Shown here: piece by piece, positions 8,370-14,839 of the stretch
How the letters are laid out: each line of letters starts with the position of its first letter
Position numbering within the stretch: position 1 is the stretch's first letter
Origin: Cyanobacteria bacterium OH_SFB_17
Lineage (GTDB): Bacteria > Cyanobacteriota > Vampirovibrionia > Gastranaerophilales > Gastranaerophilaceae
Length of the DNA: 19,182 nucleotides
NCBI GenBank assembly: GCA_023395735.1
Contig: JAEWYI010000053.1
Location: forward strand, 1 to 19,182
Direction: 5' to 3'
The notes under the pieces: generated by a model
What the model was told of the DNA's origin: nothing
The model's input: the letters and a program-made list of their open reading frames with translations, nothing else
The model's database searches: none
Position numbers and translations under genes: made by a program

Positions 8370-8981
8370 TTATAGATCCTTCAATCTTTGGATTACATCT
8401 TTTGCTTTTTTTGTTATTTCTGAAAAATTTGAATTTTCGTAAAAACTTCTGCCGACTCCAACAGCCGTTGCCCCAGCATTAATGTAGTCAGGAACTTCTT
8501 TTAGTGAAATATTTCCGCTTGGCATTATATTTAAAAAAGGCATTGGTCTAAGTAAATCTTCAATGTATAAAACTCCGCCCAAAGCCTTTGCCGGGAAGAT
8601 TTTAATTAACGGAACTCTTGTTTTCCAAGCCGTGTAAGCCTCATTTGAGGTTGAAGTCCCTGCAATAAGAGGAATTTCTTTATCTTTTGATATTTTTACC
8701 AGATTCATCTGAAAAATCGGCGAAGAAATAATTCCTGCACCTGCACTAATTGCTTCGTTTGCCTGTTGAGAAGTGATAATTCCACCTGCTGAGACAACAA
8801 CATTTTTTGAAATCTCACTTATTGCATCATAAATACTTGGATTTACGATGTTAATTTCCAGAACTTTAATCCCACCTTCAATAAGAGCATTAGCCGTATC
8901 AATCGCATTTTGTGCATCATGGCTTCTTATTATAGGATATATTTTTTCTTTAGATATTTTTTTGATTAAGTTTTCTTGCAT
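8370..8981 (-). CDS. eda: KDPG/KHG-type aldolase (Eda family)
   Basis: A 203-residue class I aldolase of the KDPG/KHG family, expected to cleave 2-keto-3-deoxy-6-phosphogluconate to pyruvate and glyceraldehyde-3-phosphate. The Schiff-base lysine is in PLIKIFPAKALGG (K127) and the general acid/base glutamate in KVLEINIV (E42). The C-terminal phosphate-binding region is MPSGNIS and AVGVGRSF. Departures from the E. coli enzyme are visible: the arginine of its LEVTLR motif is Val (V46), GAGTV is SAGGI, and the PTGGI loop is PSGNI. The substrate may therefore be a related 2-keto-3-deoxy acid. First gene of the minus-strand eda-kdgK-csaB cluster, with a good AAAAGGGAAA ribosome binding site and its own promoter. 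Confidence 0.82.
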   Translation of the reverse strand: MQENLIKKISKEKIYPIIRSHDAQNAIDTANALIEGGIKVLEINIVNPSIYDAISEISKNVVVSAGGIITSQQANEAISAGAGIISSPIFQMNLVKISKDKEIPLIAGTSTSNEAYTAWKTRVPLIKIFPAKALGGVLYIEDLLRPMPFLNIMPSGNISLKEVPDYINAGATAVGVGRSFYENSNFSEITKKAKDVIQRLKDL

Positions 8982-9001
8982 ATTTCCCTTTTCTCAAATT
9001 T

Positions 9002-9031
9002 ATTATATCATGATAATATGAAAATAGTTAA
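9002..9031 (-). promoter_or_regulatory. Promoter of the eda-kdgK-csaB cluster
   Basis: On the minus strand a perfect TATAAT (9007-9002) is preceded at 18 bases by TTAACT (9031-9026, 4/6 match to -35). The leader before the eda ATG is about 15 bases and holds AAAAGGG. The -35 box lies within the first codons of the divergent cyclase gene, so the two transcription units share this region. Confidence 0.6.
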
Positions 9032-10979
9032 CCGCATAAAACCGATTATTATAATTCTGTCTATATTTATCTTCATGAGTGTAGTATATGTAATTTCCAC
9101 AAGCTTTTTTGAGCCAAAGGTTTACAACTATATGGTGAAAACTTTTGCAGCCAAAAAGCACGGCTCAGACAATATTGTAATTATAGCAATTGATGATAAA
9201 TCCGTGAATGATCCAGAAAGAGGAGTCAGATGGCCTTGGAAACGTCAAATGTATTCCAAAATGTTTGAATATTTGAAACAGTATTCAATGGCAAAAATTG
9301 TGGGATTCGATGCTATTATTGCAACTCCAGATGTAGAAAATCCAGAATCGGATTCCAAATTTTATTCTTCAGTAAAAGGTTATGATAAATTGGTTGTCGG
9401 ATTTGCACCTTTGTTTTCGCCTTATGAGTCAAAGAAATCCGGCGAAATTTATGATAAAAAATTTAAGGATAAGTTTTCCATTAATATTTTGGATGAAAGA
9501 AATCGAAAACCTGAATCATATTATCTAAGTTTTTCAAAATTCCCTGCGAATTACTTCGATTCTGTGCAAAAAGTTGGCTCTGTTCAGACGACACCAGACG
9601 ACATAGACGGCTATATAAGGGCTATTGATCAGCTAATTGATTATAAGGGAACCTTGTATCCTTCGCTTTCTTTAAGGATGTTTGAGGCTCTTCATCCGGG
9701 AGATACTTTGTTAGTGAAGAATAACCAAATCATTTCTAAAAACACTAATTTAAAAATTCCTTCTTATAGCAAATATAGTGGAGTTTTTAATAACCTTCGT
9801 TTTTATAAGCCTTACCCGAATTCAGAATATGCATATAAAACATATTCCGCAATTGATATTATAGATTCATATGAACTTATAAAGCAAGGGAAAGCCCCTA
9901 TTGTTTCGCCTCAGGTTTTTGAAGATAAAATAGTTTTAATAGGCGCAAATGCAAAAGCGACAGCAATCGGTTTGGATGATGTTAAAAAGACTCCGATTTC
10001 TGAAAATCATCCGGGGGTTGATATTCAGGCTACGAACCTTGATAATATTATGCATAACGACTTTTTAGTTCAATCAACAGTGGCTCAAGACTTATTCAAT
10101 TTATTTGTAATTTTAGGAATAACTTTCTTATTAATAAGATATTTTTCTTTATTTGCATCTTTGACCGTTATTTCGCTTATAATGGTCACTTACGTTGCTT
10201 TTTGTATGATTTCTTATAGATTTGGTTACGTAATAAATGTCATTACACCAATAACGCTTCAAGTCATTACGATGGCGATAGCTTATTCTTACAGATTTAT
10301 TTTGGAAGGAAGAAATAAGGAAAAAATAAAAAATGCAATGGGAAAATATATTTCCAATGACGTTATGCAAAATGTCATAAAAAATATTGATGAATTAAAA
10401 TTGGGCGGTAAACGTTCTAATGTTACTGTGCTTTTTGCTGATATAAGAGGGTTTACGTCAATGAGTGAATCTATGAGCGCAGAAGATGTATCAAAAATTT
10501 TGAATGATTATTTTAAAGAAATTGAGCCAATTATTACTAAAAATAACGGAGTAATAAATAAATTTATTGGAGATGCTGTTATGGTTATCTTTGGAGAGCC
10601 AATACAAGATAAAAATCATGCGACAAATGCAGTAAAGTGCGCAGATGAAATGTTGAAAAAAGTTAAATCACTTCAGCAAAAATGGCTACAAGAAGGACGT
10701 CCAAAACTTGAAATAGGTATAGGTATCAATACCGGAGACGCTTTTGTTGGAAACATCGGTACTGAATCAAGACTTGAATACACTGTAATCGGCGATATGG
10801 TTAATTTGGCAAGCAGAATCGAAAGTTATAATAAAGTTTATAAAACCCATTTTTTGATAAGCTCTACAACTTATGAAAAAGTAAGAAATCTCGCGGATGT
10901 TATAAAAATATCAGAAGTTTCAATTCGAGGAAAAGCTAAAAAACTTGATATTTATGAAGTTTTGAGATTGGTCAAGTAA
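9018..10979 (+). CDS. CHASE2-domain class III adenylate cyclase
   Basis: A 653-residue membrane protein. After an N-terminal helix (about residues 8-27) comes an extracytoplasmic CHASE2 sensor domain (about 30-355, including VIIAIDDKSVND and RWPWKR), then three closely spaced helices (about 358-430), then a cytoplasmic class III nucleotide cyclase domain (about 460-650). Catalytic residues are complete: metal-binding D475 in FADIRGFT and D519 in FIGDAVM, substrate-specifying K515 and T589 (EYTVIGD), and transition-state N596 and R600 in NLASR. The Lys/Thr pair indicates ATP as substrate and the class IIIb group. It should make cAMP in response to a periplasmic signal. I chose ATG 9018; a TTG at 8976 would give 14 extra residues but overlaps eda and lacks a ribosome binding site. 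No clear Shine-Dalgarno precedes 9018 either. Confidence 0.9.
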   Translation: MKIVNRIKPIIIILSIFIFMSVVYVISTSFFEPKVYNYMVKTFAAKKHGSDNIVIIAIDDKSVNDPERGVRWPWKRQMYSKMFEYLKQYSMAKIVGFDAIIATPDVENPESDSKFYSSVKGYDKLVVGFAPLFSPYESKKSGEIYDKKFKDKFSINILDERNRKPESYYLSFSKFPANYFDSVQKVGSVQTTPDDIDGYIRAIDQLIDYKGTLYPSLSLRMFEALHPGDTLLVKNNQIISKNTNLKIPSYSKYSGVFNNLRFYKPYPNSEYAYKTYSAIDIIDSYELIKQGKAPIVSPQVFEDKIVLIGANAKATAIGLDDVKKTPISENHPGVDIQATNLDNIMHNDFLVQSTVAQDLFNLFVILGITFLLIRYFSLFASLTVISLIMVTYVAFCMISYRFGYVINVITPITLQVITMAIAYSYRFILEGRNKEKIKNAMGKYISNDVMQNVIKNIDELKLGGKRSNVTVLFADIRGFTSMSESMSAEDVSKILNDYFKEIEPIITKNNGVINKFIGDAVMVIFGEPIQDKNHATNAVKCADEMLKKVKSLQQKWLQEGRPKLEIGIGINTGDAFVGNIGTESRLEYTVIGDMVNLASRIESYNKVYKTHFLISSTTYEKVRNLADVIKISEVSIRGKAKKLDIYEVLRLVK

Positions 10980-10982
10980 GCT

Positions 10983-11750
10983 TTAATCACATTTGTTTTT
11001 GCTATTCCAAGACAAATCCGAACACTTTAGGTAGTCCATATTCTCATTATAAATTACCCATGCAGTACAGCTATTTCCGTTTGCCCAATCAGCATTTGCT
11101 GGTTTTGTAATGTTACAACCGTTTATAAATGAATATTGATGAGTTTCAGCAATCATATCAATTCCGCTTGGCACAATTGTATTTTTAGTAAAGAAGAAAA
11201 GAAACTTATCTACCCCTGTTTGATTTGGTTTTTTGAAACCATTTATGTCAACAGTTATTATTCCGCAAACGTTTTTTATATTACTAACATTATTCATGCA
11301 GGTGGCATCCCACTGTCTAAATCCGACAGATGTTCCATCATCAAGTATAATTTTTGTGTACAGTGCTGAATCCATATAGAGTTCTGCTGAAGACCTAATT
11401 AAATCTTTATATTTGGTTGCGAAGCAGCCAGCGCCTGTCTGACAATTTTTTTGAACTTTAAGATTACTTGTCATAATTTTATTAAGATTTTCAAGCCCTG
11501 TTTCATTGCCTATACTAATTAAATCCCAATTGTCTGGAGTTCCGTTTTCTTGAATAGCTGTTGTGTACGCTTGAATTAGTGTTGAATAAGATTTTTTAAG
11601 TGCTGCAACTGCTGCTTTTTCTTGCTGATTTTGTACCAATGTAGGGATAGTAAGTGCAGCTACAACGCTAATAATTCCAAGTGTAAGAAGAACTTCAGCT
11701 AAAGTAAAACCTTTATTTTTTGTATTTATTAGTTTATTTCGCTTTTGCAT
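10983..11750 (-). CDS. Type IV pilin-like/pseudopilin protein with disulfide-rich C-domain
   Basis: A 255-residue protein with a class III (prepilin peptidase) signal: a basic leader, then KG|FTLAEVLLTLGIISVV, with cleavage expected after G14 and glutamate at mature position 5. The hydrophobic helix continues into a coiled-coil-like stretch (NQQEKAAVAALKKSYSTL). The C-terminal globular part has eight cysteines, enough for four disulfides, and many aromatic residues. This is the general form of type II secretion pseudopilins or minor type IV pilins; such stand-alone single-copy genes are common in the organism group I suspect. No pilus or secretion ATPase genes are in the window. It has an extended -10 promoter of its own and ends three bases from the cyclase stop, tail to tail. 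Confidence 0.85.
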   Translation of the reverse strand: MQKRNKLINTKNKGFTLAEVLLTLGIISVVAALTIPTLVQNQQEKAAVAALKKSYSTLIQAYTTAIQENGTPDNWDLISIGNETGLENLNKIMTSNLKVQKNCQTGAGCFATKYKDLIRSSAELYMDSALYTKIILDDGTSVGFRQWDATCMNNVSNIKNVCGIITVDINGFKKPNQTGVDKFLFFFTKNTIVPSGIDMIAETHQYSFINGCNITKPANADWANGNSCTAWVIYNENMDYLKCSDLSWNSKNKCD

Positions 11751-11775
11751 TATTTAAAAACTCGCTTTTTATATA

Positions 11776-11784
11776 ATTATAGCA
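11776..11784 (-). promoter_or_regulatory. Extended -10 promoter of the pseudopilin-like gene
   Basis: On the minus strand TGCTATAAT (11784-11776) is a perfect extended -10 element, 26 bases before the ATG at 11750. No good -35 is visible at 16-18 bases, which extended -10 promoters can tolerate. Confidence 0.55.
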
Positions 11785-11804
11785 TATTCGTTATTCAGAT
11801 GCTT

Positions 11805-12026
11805 TTACAGTATGTTTTTCAATCCTAAAATGTCTTCATAGCTAGCACCAGCTTCCAAAAGTTCTTCTGCTGAAAGACCAAAAAGAGTGATTAAATTTTT
11901 GATTTCAATGCTGATTTTTTTTGCATTACAAGCTTCTACAACTTCAAGCAAGGCACCTGCTCTTGTCATATTTGTTATTTGGTCGTTTTTTCCTTTGTGA
12001 AGTATTCTTTTTTTTGATTTGCCCAT
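11805..12026 (-). CDS. Small hypothetical protein, 73 residues
   Basis: A 73-residue basic-to-acidic protein without a family I recognise. It begins MGKSKKRILHKGKNDQ, followed by predicted helices including GALLEVVEACNAKK and LITLFGLSAEELLEAGASY; the latter resembles a small helix-turn-helix or UBA-like fold, but this is only an impression. I start it at the ATG at 12026. The frame is open further up to a GTG at 12089, but that part translates a GC-rich repeat (TPSPPTPLPSRARE) and is unlikely to be native coding sequence. The ribosome binding site GGAGGAG (minus strand, about 12035-12041) lies at the edge of that repeat. It is downstream of nanK on the same strand, 63 bases away, and may share its transcript. 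Confidence 0.65.
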   Translation of the reverse strand: MGKSKKRILHKGKNDQITNMTRAGALLEVVEACNAKKISIEIKNLITLFGLSAEELLEAGASYEDILGLKNIL

Positions 12027-12036
12027 TGTGTCTTTC

Positions 12037-12077
12037 TCCTCCCTCGCCCTTGATGGGAGAGGGGTAGGGGGAGAGGG
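12037..12077. repeat. GC-rich palindromic intergenic repeat
   Basis: A 41-base, almost purely G+C-and-pyrimidine/purine-skewed element in otherwise AT-rich DNA. CCCTCGCCC (12041-12049) pairs with GGGAGAGGG (12055-12063) with one mismatch around a TTGAT loop, followed by further GGGG runs. Its translation (PSPPTPLPSRARE) is the type often seen where dispersed CCCTC/GAGGG mini-repeats have been called as coding. It is probably a mobile or REP-like element between nanK and the 73-residue gene. Confidence 0.65.
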
Positions 12078-12089
12078 TGTTAACCTCAC

Positions 12090-12962
12090 TTAATTTTCTA
12101 GTGCTAAAAGTGCTGCACCTATCATTCCTGCATAATTTCCTGCCGTTGCTTTGAAAACTTTTGCAGGTGTGGTGATTATTTCAGTATTAATATTTTTCTC
12201 GATATAGCCTGTGTCTATAAATTCTGCCATTGAACCTGAAAAAACAAAACAATCAGGATCAAAAAGATTAGCAAGTCCGATGCAGCCTGCAACTATTTCG
12301 TTTTGCCATTTGTCAAAAATTTCTTGCATTTTGACATCACCATTTTGTTTGCCTTCGATTACGTCATAAGTTGTAACTTCTTTGTTATCAAGCATCTCTT
12401 CAGCTGTTAGCTTTAATCCTGTTCCTGACGTGTACACTTCAAAACAGTCCCAGCTTCCGCAAGAACATTTTCTTCTTTTGTCAGGATACATTTTAAAATG
12501 CATTTCGCCGGCTCCGCCTGACTTTCCCTTGTATAATTTGTTATCTAGAATAATTCCACCGCCAACACCAGTTCCTAGTGTAAGCATGATAGAATAATTA
12601 TAACCTTTTGAAGCCCCGATTATGTGCTCTGCCCACGCTGCTGAGTTTGCGTCATTTTCAATAAAAACTTTTTTGTTTGTCATTGATGCAAAGTCTATAT
12701 CCTTGTACCCTTTTACAAGATTGCCTGTTGAGCTTATGACTTTTGTGTTTTCATTATTAACTGCTCCTGCGGTGGCAATTGCAATAACATCAACTTCGTT
12801 TTCATATTTTGAAAAAATTTGTTTAAAAAGAGTTTTAAATTCGCTTAAATCTTTAGGCGTAGAATATTTATCAATATCAGAAATGATATTTCCGGATTCA
12901 TCTATTATTGCGTTTAATATTTTTGTGCCGCCAACATCAAGTGCGAGTGCTTTTTTAGTCAT
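12090..12962 (-). CDS. nanK: ROK-family sugar kinase, probable N-acetylmannosamine kinase
   Basis: A 290-residue ROK (repressor/ORF/kinase) protein without an N-terminal HTH, so an enzyme rather than a repressor. It shows the ATP phosphate motif DVGGTK (residues 9-14), catalytic aspartate D104 in FIENDANSAAW, the GTGVGGGII loop (130-138) and the ROK zinc site from H155 plus C166, C168 and C173 in KCSCGSWDCFE. The usual EIGHM before the zinc cysteines is shortened to EMHFKM, and Asp replaces Gly before the last cysteine. The preference for ManNAc is inferred from the gene 52 bases upstream, which encodes ManNAc-6-P epimerase. Glucokinase is the main alternative. A GAGGT ribosome binding site precedes the ATG. 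Confidence 0.8.
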   Translation of the reverse strand: MTKKALALDVGGTKILNAIIDESGNIISDIDKYSTPKDLSEFKTLFKQIFSKYENEVDVIAIATAGAVNNENTKVISSTGNLVKGYKDIDFASMTNKKVFIENDANSAAWAEHIIGASKGYNYSIMLTLGTGVGGGIILDNKLYKGKSGGAGEMHFKMYPDKRRKCSCGSWDCFEVYTSGTGLKLTAEEMLDNKEVTTYDVIEGKQNGDVKMQEIFDKWQNEIVAGCIGLANLFDPDCFVFSGSMAEFIDTGYIEKNINTEIITTPAKVFKATAGNYAGMIGAALLALEN

Positions 12963-13014
12963 CTTTACCTCATCTAATTATTTATAAAATAAAGCTTTTA
13001 GCCTTATTAAATTT

Positions 13015-13695
13015 TTAGTTTATTTTATCAACAAATCTCTTTGTAATCAACTGCGGTCTTGTTATTGCAGAACCTATCACAACACTGTGAGCGCCAAGTT
13101 TGAACGCTTCTTGAACCTGAGAGGGCTCCCATATTTTTCCTTCTAGAATGACTGGTTTATTTGTTTTTTCTACAAGATTTTTTAACAATTCAAAATCAGG
13201 TTCAATGCTGTCGGATTGAGATTCTATAGTGTAGCCTGACAAGGTAGTTGACAAAATATCAAACCCTAGCTCTGAGCAACTAATACCTTCTTCAAGTGTT
13301 GCAATATCTGCCATAGCAAACTTGTTCGCGTTATGAATAGCGTCAAGCATTTGTTCTAACGGCGTGATTCGAGTTCTATTTGTGGCATCAATCGCAATTA
13401 TATCAGCATCTGCCTGTATCAATTGGTTAACTTCGTTTATTGTCGGAGTTATATAAACCACTTCCATCCAATTATCAGGGAGTTTGTCTGGTTTTGTTAG
13501 TCCGATTATAGGAACATTAAATAATTTTTTCGCATTTCTAACATCTCTGGCTCCTGCTACTCTAAGTGCTGAAGCGCCACCTGTTATGACAGATTGCATC
13601 ATAGCATTAATGCAAACTTCGTCGTATAGAGGCTCATTTGGCATGGCTTGAACCGACACTATTATTTTGTTTTTAATCTTTTCCAGTATTTTCAT
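13015..13695 (-). CDS. nanE: N-acetylmannosamine-6-phosphate 2-epimerase
   Basis: A 226-residue TIM-barrel protein of the NanE family, which converts ManNAc-6-phosphate to GlcNAc-6-phosphate. Family features are IIVSVQAMPNEPLYD at the start, GGASALRVAG (about 39-48), VPIIGLTKPD with the catalytic lysine K68, IIAIDATNR (99-107), VILEGKIWEP with the catalytic glutamate E185, and HSVVIGSAITRPQLITKRF at the C-terminus. Length is normal. It heads a minus-strand unit with nanK. No sialic-acid lyase or transporter is present here, so the source of ManNAc is unknown. The start codon is only seven bases from a TATAAT and no Shine-Dalgarno is visible, so the transcript may be leaderless. Confidence 0.9.
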   Translation of the reverse strand: MKILEKIKNKIIVSVQAMPNEPLYDEVCINAMMQSVITGGASALRVAGARDVRNAKKLFNVPIIGLTKPDKLPDNWMEVVYITPTINEVNQLIQADADIIAIDATNRTRITPLEQMLDAIHNANKFAMADIATLEEGISCSELGFDILSTTLSGYTIESQSDSIEPDFELLKNLVEKTNKPVILEGKIWEPSQVQEAFKLGAHSVVIGSAITRPQLITKRFVDKIN

Positions 13696-13702
13696 AAGTC
13701 TA

Positions 13703-13730
13703 ATTATATCTCAAAAATCATTTATATTAA
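13703..13730 (-). promoter_or_regulatory. Promoter of nanE, possibly giving a leaderless mRNA
   Basis: On the minus strand TATAAT (13708-13703) is seven bases before the nanE ATG; TTAATA (13730-13725, 4/6) lies 16 bases upstream. Transcription would begin at or very close to the start codon. Confidence 0.5.
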
Positions 13731-13735
13731 AATAT

Positions 13736-13764
13736 GTAACAAAAAACCATAAACAATTTAAAAT
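13736..13764 (+). promoter_or_regulatory. Possible promoter for the small RNA candidate
   Basis: GTAACA (13736-13741) and TAAAAT (13759-13764) are 17 bases apart, matching -35 at 4/6 and -10 at 5/6. Start would be near 13771. A second -10-like TATAAA lies at 13770-13775 without a good -35. In such AT-rich DNA this is weak evidence by itself; the downstream terminator supports it. Confidence 0.35.
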
Positions 13765-13770
13765 ATTGTT

Positions 13771-13883
13771 ATAAAACTTTAAATAAGTGGCATTAAATAC
13801 ATGTAAGCTAATAACTTACACTCTCTAATTCCTCTCTTCTAATACGTGGTTTTTAGCCGACTTTCTCAAAAGTCGGTTTTTTA
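13771..13883 (+). ncRNA. Candidate small RNA with CU-rich single-stranded centre
   Basis: No protein frame explains this stretch, yet it ends in a strong plus-strand terminator with no plus-strand gene before it. Reading along it: a hairpin TGTAAG/CTTACA (13802-13807 with 13815-13820), an unpaired pyrimidine-rich tract CACTCTCTAATTCCTCTCTT (13819-13838), then the terminator hairpin. Two hairpins flanking a CU-rich open region is the architecture of Yfr1, a cyanobacterial small RNA that pairs with ribosome binding sites; ATTCCTC at 13828-13834 differs at one base from the Yfr1 core ACUCCUC. The 5' end is approximate. Homology to Yfr1 is not shown. Confidence 0.45.
13857..13883 (+). terminator. 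Rho-independent terminator of the small RNA candidate
   Basis: CCGACTTT (13857-13864) pairs perfectly with AAAGTCGG (13869-13876) around a CTCA loop, followed by six T. On the minus strand no T-run follows the stem, so it does not serve the methyltransferase gene. It can only end a plus-strand transcript. Confidence 0.85.
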
Positions 13884-13901
13884 TTTGTTTATTGAATAAA
13901 A

Positions 13902-14810
13902 TTAAGCTAATCTGCAGGCTTTTTGCCAAACAGAAGGAAGATAAACCTCTTTGAAAAGAGCAACTCTGGATTGCTCTGGAATTTTTTCATAAAAAATAGG
14001 TTCAAAGCTGTTTTTGGCTAAAAGTTTTGAAATTTCTGTTGAAAGCGAAACGTTTATAGTTTTACCATTTTGTCTCGCGAAAAATGTTTTCTTTTCGTGT
14101 GTATAATCATACATGTGATCTGCAGGAAGTGAGCCGAGCACAAAAATTCCCTTTTCGGGCAAGACGCTATTTATGTCTTTAAAAAGTTTGTCAACAGTTT
14201 TGAGATTTTCTTCGCGCGTGGCCTCTTCATTGTTTAACAAATGATAAAGTGCGTTTTGAAAAATAACAATCCCACTTTTTTTAGGCGGGATAATTTTTTT
14301 GATGTCTAAAATATTTCCTTCGCTAAACTGCATTATATCCGCGACTTTTGTTTTTTGAGGGGTTACAAAAATTTCGTTGTCAGATTTGGATAAGTCTTTT
14401 TCTTCTCTAAAAAATTCAAAAAACTTGGCTCTGATTTTTTTATCTAATTTTATTAAATATTCATATCCGCGTTCAAATTCTATTTTGTAAGGTTCATTTG
14501 TCGCTTCAATTGGGAGTTTAATATCATAGCCGTGGTATTTGTACTGTTTATTTTTGTTGTTTGCATCTAAATTCATCATAAGACTGTAACCTTTTTGGCC
14601 TTGAGAACAACCAAATTCAGTTATTTCTGTGCCATGAGGAAATTTTTTAAGACAATAGCCTGTTGTAAAATCAAGGGTATCTTTGTTTCTGAAAAAACTT
14701 GTCGTATGGTTATATTCATTTTTGTATAAATGAGTATCAGACGATAAGTAAGTACTTTCGTTAAATCCTTTAAAACATATTTGATTATTTAGTGCAGAAC
14801 AAATTTTCAT
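13902..14810 (-). CDS. CheR-like SAM-dependent methyltransferase, stand-alone
   Basis: A 302-residue protein when started at the ATG at 14810. The core follows the CheR pattern: HTTSFFRNKDTLDF (cf. T-FFRD), then ITEFGCSQGQKGYSLMM, equivalent to the AGCSTGEEPYSLA SAM-binding motif, HGYDI, a GNILDI segment and IVIFQNALYHLLN in place of the RNVLIYF motif. CheR enzymes methylate glutamates of chemoreceptors, but the altered motifs and the absence of any chemotaxis gene make another target possible. Earlier start codons (TTG at 14867, ATGs between) would add a hydrophobic stretch of 19 residues. The start chosen gives MKICSALNNQICFKGF, like the N-terminus of the small protein at 5001. Divergent from a TrmB-family regulator. 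Confidence 0.65.
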   Translation of the reverse strand: MKICSALNNQICFKGFNESTYLSSDTHLYKNEYNHTTSFFRNKDTLDFTTGYCLKKFPHGTEITEFGCSQGQKGYSLMMNLDANNKNKQYKYHGYDIKLPIEATNEPYKIEFERGYEYLIKLDKKIRAKFFEFFREEKDLSKSDNEIFVTPQKTKVADIMQFSEGNILDIKKIIPPKKSGIVIFQNALYHLLNNEEATREENLKTVDKLFKDINSVLPEKGIFVLGSLPADHMYDYTHEKKTFFARQNGKTINVSLSTEISKLLAKNSFEPIFYEKIPEQSRVALFKEVYLPSVWQKACRLA

Positions 14811-14839
14811 AATTTGATAAAACATGAACATAAAAAAAA

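Noticed and set aside
8976..9017. TTG start for the CHASE2 cyclase
   Set aside because: It overlaps the eda start, lacks a ribosome binding site and adds a non-conserved polar segment before the first helix; ATG 9018 is preferred.
12090..12987. Long plus-strand frames opposite nanK (12382-12597 and 12622-12987)
   Set aside because: They are antisense to a clearly conserved ROK kinase, have no ribosome binding site and low-complexity Ser/Phe-rich products.
12963..13014. Possible weak terminator between nanE and nanK (AAGGCT/AGCTTT)
   Set aside because: Only six pairs including a G-U, in AT-rich DNA; the genes probably share a transcript.
13751..13769. CAAT...ATTG near-palindrome as an operator between nanE and the small RNA
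   Set aside because: Only four outer pairs match; expected by chance in such AT-rich sequence.
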